Shown here piece after piece: positions 15,293 through 20,167 of a stretch of 20,167 nucleotides of DNA; position 1 is the stretch's first letter, and the number at the start of each line of letters is the position of its first letter. Origin of the DNA: a virus. Both the position numbers and the translations under genes were made by a program. The stretch lies in the IMG/VR virus record IMGVR_UViG_3300037993_000261, positions 1-20,167 of that record. One strand, given 5' to 3'. The notes under the pieces were generated by a model that worked only from the letters and a program-made list of their open reading frames with translations, searched no databases and was not told where the DNA came from.

Positions 15293-15937
15293 TCACTCCA
15301 CGCCAGCATCGATGTCGACCGAGTCCATGATCCGCTGTCGAATCGCCGCCAGCTTCGCGGGGGTGCGATGTCGATGATGTATTCCACGCTCGGCACAAAT
15401 GGTCGACATACTCCGACCAGGGGCGACGTCAATCATCGCCCTGAATACCCTCGCCTGGTCCGCCGTCAGATACTTCTCAGGATTTGACCTAACATCTGCC
15501 GAGATGGCCTCGATGTTGCGATCTACACTGGTGTCGGTAGCGTGGAATGTTGATGTGTCGCCCGCCCGGAATTCAACCTCCCGATTCCTGGCTTCTGCCC
15601 TGGTTGCTGATCGAAGCTGGCTTGCGACAGCCCGGTTGATGACTGGATACAAATATGTGGCAACCTTCGTTTTGGCAGTTGCATCAAACCTGGGCAGTGC
15701 GTGTGTGGCCAGATGCACCCTTACCGCCTGGGCGACATCCTCGACCTGGTGCGGACACCTAATGTTTCGCCGCCTGATGGCCGCGTAGATCATGTCATCG
15801 ACGGATATGATCGCATCATTGATGGCGGCCCGGACCTTCTTCTCTTCGCCCGGCAGGGTGAGAAACGGAAAACGACGATCAGACATTGGTTTGAGCCGGT
15901 CCCCCGGTGGTACCTGTATTGATGTGTGAGTGGTCAT
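15293..15937 (-). CDS. Sigma-70 family-like RNA polymerase sigma factor (214 aa)
   Basis: The start at 15937 (MTTHTSIQVP) is preceded by AGGGG six bases upstream; the frame extends to 16081 but that overlaps the upstream gene. Residues 63-110 look like sigma region 2: VEDVAQAVRVHLATHALPRFD, then KVATYLYPVINRAVASQLRS, the D-v-x-Q-x-v-x-x-x-l...p-x-F-d...f-x-t-y-l-y-x-v-x-x-N-x-x-x-x-x-l-R pattern of ECF-type sigmas. Residues 157-205 form a region 4-like helix-turn-helix (LTADQARVFRAMI ... ICAERGI ... AIRQRIMDS). It could direct host polymerase to late promoters. The fit is by eye and divergent, especially in the region 4 recognition helix, which is rich in His. Confidence 0.7.
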   Translation of the reverse strand: MTTHTSIQVPPGDRLKPMSDRRFPFLTLPGEEKKVRAAINDAIISVDDMIYAAIRRRNIRCPHQVEDVAQAVRVHLATHALPRFDATAKTKVATYLYPVINRAVASQLRSATRAEARNREVEFRAGDTSTFHATDTSVDRNIEAISADVRSNPEKYLTADQARVFRAMIDVAPGRSMSTICAERGIHHRHRTPAKLAAIRQRIMDSVDIDAGVE

Positions 15938-15980
15938 TTTTTCCCCTATGATGTGGTGTAATGGTGTGATGATTACCAGC

Positions 15981-16340
15981 TCAAATGAGTGGGTGGACCG
16001 GGTAGGCCCATGACCACCGATACCCGCCGGCGGTTTGCAGCTTACCATTGGCGGCGAGTCGGATACTACCACGATCGACACCGGTGATCGCCGCCGCCTC
16101 GTTGATGGAGGCGTATCGCATTGTGATCAGGCCCTCTGAATCGAGTTGATATACCGCCTTCCTGCCGGGGCGGTTGTACTCGCGATGGATCAGATGATCG
16201 ATTTGAGCGGCCGGGGTTGGTGCCGGGGCCGCCGGTGCAAGAGGCGGGACAACGACCCCTGGTGTCGGCGGTGCCAGGTCCTCCAGATCGGTGGTGATGG
16301 TTTCGGTCACGGTGACGCGGGTGATCGTGGTGTGTTTCAT
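15981..16340 (-). CDS. NUMOD1-like DNA-binding protein without nuclease domain (119 aa)
   Basis: Residues 1-20 are Thr-rich (TTITRVTVTETITTD), followed by a Pro/Ala-rich linker (28-46) and a C-terminal domain at 62-111. The latter reads AVYQLDSEGLITMRYASINE, AAAITGVDRGSIRLAANGK, GGYRWSW, which is the NUMOD1 pattern (v-y-x-l-d-x-x-g-x-i-x-x-f-x-S-i-x-e-A-a-x-x-t-g-v-x-x-x-x-I-x-x-a-x-x-g-k-x-x-x-a-g-G-y-x-W). NUMOD1 modules are helix-turn-helix DNA-binding units normally attached to homing endonucleases. No HNH or GIY-YIG part is present here, so this may be a stand-alone regulator or a fragment. No clear ribosome site precedes the ATG at 16340. It lies just before the sigma-like gene. Confidence 0.75.
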   Translation of the reverse strand: MKHTTITRVTVTETITTDLEDLAPPTPGVVVPPLAPAAPAPTPAAQIDHLIHREYNRPGRKAVYQLDSEGLITMRYASINEAAAITGVDRGSIRLAANGKLQTAGGYRWSWAYPVHPLI

Positions 16341-16359
16341 GGATGATGATGTGACAACC

Positions 16360-16692
16360 CTAACTCACATTCATCATTAAATTTCTCATTTTATTTTGGG
16401 TGGCCCGCGACAACTCCCCCCTTGTCGCCTGGTGCCGGCGATGCTCCCATGCCCACATGGCGGCCAGGGCGACGATCATGGCGACCATCGGCCATTGGCT
16501 ATTGATGCTTGAAACCGCGAAACCCATTCCGACGCCCTGGACAGCACCATCAACTCGGGCCGGCATGGTTGCTGGTCCGAGCACTTTTCCGATTTCTGGA
16601 TCGACCCGAGCGGTGGCACGGAGCCCCGGTACACATCCAGGGATGTTGAGCGATATGGTCAGGACGATGAGAATGGTGGAGGCGATCCCCAT
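16360..16692 (-). CDS. Small membrane protein with lipobox-like N-terminus (110 aa)
   Basis: First gene of the leftward block. The N-terminus is hydrophobic (IASTILIVLTISLNI) and ends in NIPGC at residue 19, which is a lipobox-like sequence with an atypical Pro at -2. A second hydrophobic segment lies at about 68-86 (PMVAMIVALAAMWAW), followed by a basic helix (EHRRHQATRGELSRATQNKMRN). Either the protein is a lipoprotein with an extra membrane span or a two-span membrane protein. No ribosome site is visible before the ATG at 16692, so the start is uncertain. No family is recognised; a holin-like or envelope role is possible but unsupported. Confidence 0.55.
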   Translation of the reverse strand: MGIASTILIVLTISLNIPGCVPGLRATARVDPEIGKVLGPATMPARVDGAVQGVGMGFAVSSINSQWPMVAMIVALAAMWAWEHRRHQATRGELSRATQNKMRNLMMNVS

Positions 16693-16734
16693 GCATGATG
16701 GTACGGCGGCGATCAGTCAGGGCCGCCCGACATC

Positions 16735-16743
16735 TATATATAT
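16735..16743 (-). promoter_or_regulatory. Possible leftward -10 region of the late block
   Basis: On the minus strand this reads ATATATATA in CCATATATATATAGATG, about 43-51 bp before the first leftward start codon. It is a plausible -10 element, but no good -35 hexamer at 16-18 bp spacing was found, and the inverted repeat operator lies directly upstream. Confidence 0.3.
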
Positions 16744-16754
16744 ATGGTCAGCGA

Positions 16755-16782
16755 GAACACTCATTGGGAAATCTTTATGAGT
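16755..16782. promoter_or_regulatory. Inverted repeat, probable operator
   Basis: ACACTCAT (16755-16762) and ATGAGTGT (16775-16782) are perfect 8-bp inverted arms separated by 12 bases, so the half-site centres are 20 bp apart, or two helical turns. This is the geometry of a dimeric repressor site. It sits between the candidate leftward and rightward promoters. No T-run follows, so it is not a terminator. Confidence 0.5.
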
Positions 16783-16815
16783 GTCGATCAAAAATAATAG
16801 TGCGAATGCAATAAC

Positions 16816-16844
16816 TTGCGGATCATTTGCCCGAACAATATGGG
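16816..16844 (+). promoter_or_regulatory. Possible rightward promoter for the replication genes
   Basis: TTGCGG (16816-16821) and TATGGG (16839-16844) are separated by 17 bases, the ideal sigma-70 spacing, though each hexamer matches only partly. A transcript from here would have a leader of about 195 bases that includes the terminator hairpin before the initiator gene. This is a weak match in an AT-rich region. Confidence 0.3.
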
Positions 16845-16980
16845 GGTCTGATATCTGAGGTTGCGAAAACGTGATTGAAAAAAAGTGCGTAATTTGAAAA
16901 TGTTACCCAATAGCATCTAGTGAAAATCGAATAAATGAGCACCCGTGTGAGAGCGGGGGTCGAACCGAAACATCAATAGC

Positions 16981-17022
16981 ACCCGCCCGGACATGCCTCT
17001 CACCATGTTCGGGCGGGTTTTT
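16981..17022 (+). terminator. Intrinsic terminator / attenuator hairpin in the initiator leader
   Basis: A 15-bp stem (ACCCGCCCGGACATG with CATGTTCGGGCGGGT, one G-U pair) closes an eight-base loop (CCTCTCAC) and runs into TTTTT. It is a strong rightward rho-independent terminator. It ends 23 bp before the initiator ATG, with no gene between the hairpin and the candidate promoter, so it would either end a small leader RNA or act as an attenuator. It has no T-run on the minus strand. Confidence 0.85.
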
Positions 17023-17045
17023 CATTCCCGATTGGAGCGTGCAAC

Positions 17046-18515
17046 ATGAAACGTGATGAACTACTGGAGCCCGGGATGTTCGCCAGCGTCCCCAAAACCG
17101 TCCTGGCGGATAGACGACTGTCGTTCGCCGCGAAATGCACCTACGCCGCAATGCTAGACAGGATTGGGCAGAGTGAAAATGTCCACTACCCGGCCGAACA
17201 GTACGCAATGGACATCGGCGGCTGTCGGGAAACGGTGGTTATTGCCCTTGAGCAGCTCCGAAAATATCGCTATATCACCACCGGTGAGTTCACGCGACAC
17301 GGCACTGCGGTGTATGTGTTGATGCCGATTGAGCAGACCGGGGGGGTGATCTACACCAGCAAACGCGAACGATCCAGGCGGTCAGATGATGAAAAACCCG
17401 ACACACAGTGTGGAAAAACCCGACACCATCCACTGGAAATCAGTTGTGGAAAAACCCGACACACAGTGATGAAAAACCCGACACACAGTGATGAAAAACC
17501 CGACACACAGTGTGGAAAAACCCGACACACAGTGATGAAAAACCCGACCGTAACTAACGATATTACTAACGATAGTACTAACGAGGGAACTAACGAAGGA
17601 ACAATTTGCGGGCCTGCGGCCCCTCCTTCTCGCTCGTGCAATGATGAGATAGGAACACTAGAAAAGAGATCTCTGAGTATCACCCATCCAGATCTCATTC
17701 CACCCGCTCATCCCCAACAACCCGAAGGGCAGCATCCAGGTTCCATTCAACCCGCTCATCCCCAACAACCCGAAGGGCAGCATCCAGGTTCCATTCAACC
17801 CGCTCATCCCCAACAACCCGAAGGGAAGCAATTGCCGGTATTCACATCAACCATCACCACCCCCGCCTCACCAGCCGTGCGGGGGCAAACCCACAAGGCC
17901 GCCAAGGCCAGGAGGGCGGCCAAACCATCCCCATCCACCAATCCGCCGACAGTGGCCACCACATCGACCGGGGTGGCCATCCCATCTGGACCAGACGCTA
18001 GAATTATGGCCTGCCAGGATCTGGCTCATTTGGAACTCTATTTGAGATATGGTGCCATCGGGATGGTGGAGGTCGACAAATCCCGGCTCGCGGACCTGCC
18101 CGACAGTCCTGCACTCGGAAAATCGGTAACCGCCGATAGCACCCACAAACCCAGCCAGGTTTCCAAATACATTGTAACCATCACCAACCAGGCCCGGGTC
18201 GCCCGCGATCTGCCGATCATCCTACCCGACGATTGGGGCCGCGTGGTGAGGTCCGTTAAAACCCTGATCAATGAGATCGGCCCCACCGCGACGGCCGAAA
18301 GAGCTAGGAACATTTGTATATGGTGGGACCTAATCTCCTCCGAACTGCGATGGATGACACCACCACCCGAGCTTAACGAGCTGGTGTTGTCCAAAAAACC
18401 CATCATGGATGCCGCTAGGAGATACGAATCAATGCCGCCCGACACCATCAACGAGATGCTAGAGGTCGCCCAGGGTGATGGCGAAATTTCCGAGGAAGAA
18501 CTCTATAACTATTGA
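17046..18515 (+). CDS. Replication initiator-like protein with internal iterons (489 aa)
   Basis: ATG at 17046 has GGAG eight bases upstream. Residues 1-95 form a winged-helix domain: FASVPKTVLADRRLSFAAKC, then YPAEQYAMDIGGCRETVVIA, LEQLRKYRYITTGEF, as in N-terminal domains of phage replication (lambda O-like) proteins. Residues 115-167 are encoded by the 22-bp DNA repeats and are low complexity, as are NDITNDSTNEGTNEG (about 170-184) and the 16-residue repeats at 218-262. The C-terminal domain (about 320-489) is helical and acidic at its end (GDGEISEEELYNY), a possible helicase-loading surface by analogy to O proteins. The DnaB-like helicase gene follows after 22 bp. Initiator function is inferred from domain, neighbour and embedded repeats. 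Confidence 0.75.
   Translation: MKRDELLEPGMFASVPKTVLADRRLSFAAKCTYAAMLDRIGQSENVHYPAEQYAMDIGGCRETVVIALEQLRKYRYITTGEFTRHGTAVYVLMPIEQTGGVIYTSKRERSRRSDDEKPDTQCGKTRHHPLEISCGKTRHTVMKNPTHSDEKPDTQCGKTRHTVMKNPTVTNDITNDSTNEGTNEGTICGPAAPPSRSCNDEIGTLEKRSLSITHPDLIPPAHPQQPEGQHPGSIQPAHPQQPEGQHPGSIQPAHPQQPEGKQLPVFTSTITTPASPAVRGQTHKAAKARRAAKPSPSTNPPTVATTSTGVAIPSGPDARIMACQDLAHLELYLRYGAIGMVEVDKSRLADLPDSPALGKSVTADSTHKPSQVSKYIVTITNQARVARDLPIILPDDWGRVVRSVKTLINEIGPTATAERARNICIWWDLISSELRWMTPPPELNELVLSKKPIMDAARRYESMPPDTINEMLEVAQGDGEISEEELYNY
17388..17550 (+). repeat. Seven direct repeats with 22-bp period (candidate iterons / replication origin)
   Basis: AAAAACCCGAC begins at 17392, 17414, 17450, 17472, 17494, 17516 and 17538. 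Spacings are 22, 36, 22, 22, 22 and 22. The full unit is about GAAAAACCCGACACACAGTG plus two bases (AT or TG). Copies 1, 5 read DEKPDTQ; copies 2, 3, 6 read CGKTRH; copies 4, 7 read MKNPT, so one DNA repeat is used in all three frames. Some junctions form the 11-bp palindrome CACACAGTGTG. Confidence 0.9.
17551..17600 (+). repeat. Four AT-rich 12-bp direct repeats next to the iterons (possible unwinding element)
   Basis: ACTAACGA occurs at 17553, 17565, 17577 and 17589, exactly 12 bp apart, starting right after the last 22-bp repeat. The unit keeps the reading frame (TND, TND, TNE, TNE). In iteron origins an AT-rich repeated stretch commonly lies beside the initiator sites and is where strands open. 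Confidence 0.7.
17702..17829 (+). repeat. 48-bp direct repeats, 2.7 copies, in frame
   Basis: ACCCGCTCATCCCC begins at 17702, 17750 and 17798. The near-identical 48-bp units encode PAHPQQPEGQHPGSIQ twice plus a partial third copy. Because the period is a multiple of three, this could be a simple protein linker expansion rather than a DNA site. The near-absence of base differences suggests recent duplication. Confidence 0.85.
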
Positions 18516-18537
18516 GAACGCAAAAAGGGGAAAAATT

Positions 18538-20037
18538 ATGTCCGACACACAAACTCAATTTCGTCCCGTCATTGACGACAATCTATTCCTACGGGAGGAG
18601 GCACAATTGTACGCTCCGGGGTCGGAGCGTGCCATCCTCGCACTCATCGTCAAATGCCCGCAGCTAATTGTTGAGGTGGAGCGGCTGATACCCGTGGAAT
18701 GGTTCATGGGTGAACTCAACATCCGCATGTACAAAATTCTGCTGTTCGTATACGGGTACTGCACCACCAATGGATGGCCCCTCGCCTTTGACGCGGTGAC
18801 CGTCCTGAATGTCGCCCGGCAGATGGGGCCGCAATACGAGGCATCATTTTGTCGCAATATGGACGGTCTCGATAAGTGGAATCAGCTCGTCGAATTCGCG
18901 AAATATGTTGCACTCGATGCCCTTCCCCAGCATCTGGCCACATTGCGTGAGGCAGCGGCCCAGGTATTGACATTTCGGCTGCTCCGCGACACCCGTAAGA
19001 CCATCACCAGCGGCATTGACAATTTCATGGGGCCCCTAATGATGGGACTCGATAAAATTCGACAGGCCTGTGCCGGCGTGGCCGAACCGACGCTCCTGGA
19101 CGGTGCCAAGGCATTTTTGGACGACGACAGCTACTCCCGGCGGATATCCATATCAACATTCCCACGGTTCAGTCAACTACTGGGAGGATTCCGCCCTGGG
19201 TCATTGACGATCATGGCCGGCCGTACAAAGGCCGGAAAATCTGTGTTCATTGCTAAATCGTCGCTCGGCCTGGCCCGGAGCGGGATCCCCGTGTTATACC
19301 TAGATAGCGAAATGGATTCGCTACAGGTCGGCGGCAGGAAAATCCAAATGATTTCGGGGCTGACCGAGCGGGAATTGCACGACCCCGCCAATGCCGCCAG
19401 ACGCGATACGGCCCTCGCCCAGATGTCTGAAATCTCAAAGCTGGTTGACTACCGGGTGGTGGCCGGGATGACCACCGATCAGATTTGCATGGCCATAAAC
19501 GACTTCCGGCAGAAAATTGGAAACGGTACACGCGGGATCGTGATTTTGGACTGGCTCCGCGTCATGGACGCGAATGACACCAGAACACCGGAGCACGTGG
19601 CGCTGGGACGGATCACAACCGCCCTGAAAACGGTGGCGGGTCAAACGGGGTTGGCCATTATCGCCGCCACGCAACAATCCCGGGCGGCAATCGGAGCGAC
19701 CCACACACAGAAAAAAAACGATGCGGTCGGGTTCATCGCCGGCAGCGATCGAATCGCCCAATTGTCTTCAGCGCTGTGTCATATCAGAGCCGTTGATGAG
19801 GCGATGGCGGACGCAATACTGGAGAGGTTCGGATCGGTGAGGTTCACGACGATAATTTCCATTGATGCAAACCGTCATGGCGAGGGCCATTTGTCGGTAC
19901 CCGCGATGTTCGACGGATCACGAATGCTGCTTGAGGAAATTGATGATCCGGAGGTGACCGAGTTTCTTGCCACCTATTCGGAAAAGAAGAAGAAACAAAC
20001 TGTGAGGCTGAGGGCGATAGACGCTAACGGCATGTAG
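18538..20037 (+). CDS. DnaB-type replicative helicase (499 aa)
   Basis: ATG at 18538 (MSDTQTQFRP) is preceded by AAAAAGGGG; the longer frame from 18475 overlaps the initiator gene and lacks a ribosome site. The N-terminal part (residues 20-150) resembles the DnaB N-domain: APGSERAILALIVKCPQLIV, EWFMGELNIRMYKILL. The RecA-like core has Walker A GRTKAGKS (228-235), then LYLDSEMDS, Walker B GIVILDW with Asp 338, and AIIAATQQSR (sensor-like Q motif). The C-terminus is Lys-rich (SEKKKKQTVRLRA). It unwinds the replication fork as a hexamer, probably loaded by the initiator encoded upstream. Size and domain order are normal for DnaB-like phage helicases. Confidence 0.92.
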   Translation: MSDTQTQFRPVIDDNLFLREEAQLYAPGSERAILALIVKCPQLIVEVERLIPVEWFMGELNIRMYKILLFVYGYCTTNGWPLAFDAVTVLNVARQMGPQYEASFCRNMDGLDKWNQLVEFAKYVALDALPQHLATLREAAAQVLTFRLLRDTRKTITSGIDNFMGPLMMGLDKIRQACAGVAEPTLLDGAKAFLDDDSYSRRISISTFPRFSQLLGGFRPGSLTIMAGRTKAGKSVFIAKSSLGLARSGIPVLYLDSEMDSLQVGGRKIQMISGLTERELHDPANAARRDTALAQMSEISKLVDYRVVAGMTTDQICMAINDFRQKIGNGTRGIVILDWLRVMDANDTRTPEHVALGRITTALKTVAGQTGLAIIAATQQSRAAIGATHTQKKNDAVGFIAGSDRIAQLSSALCHIRAVDEAMADAILERFGSVRFTTIISIDANRHGEGHLSVPAMFDGSRMLLEEIDDPEVTEFLATYSEKKKKQTVRLRAIDANGM

Positions 20038-20148
20038 TTGACAAGGTGGGGCTGGCAGCCGCCGGGCTAGCCGTCAACGCCCAGCCCCGTTGAGCACCTG
20101 AGACGACACCCTGGTGGGGTGAGATTCCCGATCAGTCCTGGTGCGTCT
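20038..20148 (+). ncRNA. Possible structured leader RNA after the helicase gene
   Basis: No open gene is seen in the last 130 bp. TCAACG (20074-20079) and CGTTGA (20088-20093) form a 6-bp stem whose eight-base loop CCCAGCCC is complementary to GGGCTGG (20049-20055), so an H-type pseudoknot is possible. GTTGAC (20037-20042) can instead pair with GTCAAC (20073-20078), giving competing folds. A second stem pairs AGACG-A-CACC (20101-20110) with GGTGCGTCT (20140-20148). No U-tract follows either. No known riboswitch was recognised. Confidence 0.35.
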
Positions 20149-20167
20149 GGTGCCATCTGGCGGGCAT

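Larger units (their letters stand above)
16693..17045. promoter_or_regulatory. Divergent control region between late and replication genes (353 bp)
   Basis: No gene is present. The region separates the leftward structural block from the rightward replication genes and is much more AT-rich than its surroundings. It contains a TATATATAT run (16735-16743) usable as a leftward -10, an 8-bp inverted repeat (16755-16782), a possible rightward promoter (16816-16844) and a terminator hairpin (16981-17022) just before the initiator gene. The ribosome site of the initiator (GGAG) lies at 17034-17037. Confidence 0.65.

Noticed and set aside
15938-16081. N-terminal extension of the sigma-like gene to 16081
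   Set aside because: The extra 48 codons overlap the NUMOD1-like gene, have no ribosome site and read as out-of-frame sequence; ATG at 15937 has AGGGG.
16950-16975. tRNA T-arm-like GGGGGTCGAACCG
   Set aside because: No acceptor stem or anticodon arm can be built around it; the adjacent hairpin is a terminator.
17388-17550. CRISPR array
   Set aside because: The repeats are contiguous at a 22-bp period with no unique spacers, and lie inside a coding gene.
20038-20066. Promoter starting with a perfect TTGACA at 20038-20043
   Set aside because: At 17 bp spacing the -10 position reads GCCGGG, and no alternative at 16-18 bp is TA-rich.
20048-20148. HDV-like self-cleaving ribozyme
   Set aside because: The 8-bp GGGGCTGG/CCAGCCCC pairing looks like P1, but no P2 strand pair and no room for P3 in the right order could be found.

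Overview
The window is the genome (or integrated prophage) of a tailed double-stranded DNA phage with an HK97-type head and siphovirus-style tail genes (Caudoviricetes). It carries adjacent genes for TerS, TerL, portal, prohead protease, HK97-fold capsid, four head-tail connectors, tail tube, a frameshifted tail assembly chaperone pair, tape measure and tail-tip proteins. The host cannot be read directly. Moderately high GC, AGGGG-type ribosome binding sites and terse overlapping genes fit a bacterial host. The tail-tip and fibre-like proteins have a flavour I associate with phage regions of Planctomycetota, but that is a weak impression. No integrase, repressor or endolysin is visible, so lifestyle is undecided.

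Layout. The genome is split by a divergent control region at about 16693-17045. Everything to its left is read leftward on the minus strand as one long late block. In order of transcription this holds: a small membrane or lipoprotein-like protein, a NUMOD1-like DNA-binding protein, a sigma-70-like factor, a collagen-containing tail fibre, two further fibre or baseplate-like proteins, an HNH nuclease, three tiny membrane proteins, TerS, TerL, portal with a MuF-like C-terminal extension, prohead protease and major capsid protein. A hairpin terminator follows the capsid gene. Then come connector (gp6-like), closure protein, gp10-like neck protein, tail terminator, tail tube, chaperones G and G-T, tape measure and three Cys-rich tail-tip proteins, the last running off the left edge. 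Most junctions are ATGA/TAATG overlaps or gaps under 60 bp.

To the right, on the plus strand, are a replication initiator-like gene and a DnaB-type helicase. The initiator gene contains seven copies of a sequence with a strict 22-bp period. Because 22 is not a multiple of 3, the repeat is translated in all three frames, which shows that DNA rather than protein is conserved. This is the best candidate for the phage replication origin, with AT-rich 12-bp repeats immediately downstream as a possible unwinding element. A strong intrinsic-terminator hairpin sits only 23 bp before the initiator start codon, and upstream sequence can pair with its loop and right arm, suggesting attenuation of replication gene expression. 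An 8-bp inverted repeat lies in the divergent region as a probable operator.

Working together: the right arm would replicate the genome, the sigma-like factor may redirect host polymerase to late genes, and the left arm packages DNA (HNH-TerS-TerL), builds the head and builds a tail predicted to be short (465-residue tape measure). The last 130 bp contains no gene but can fold into competing pairings including a pseudoknot, so it may be a leader RNA of the next gene.
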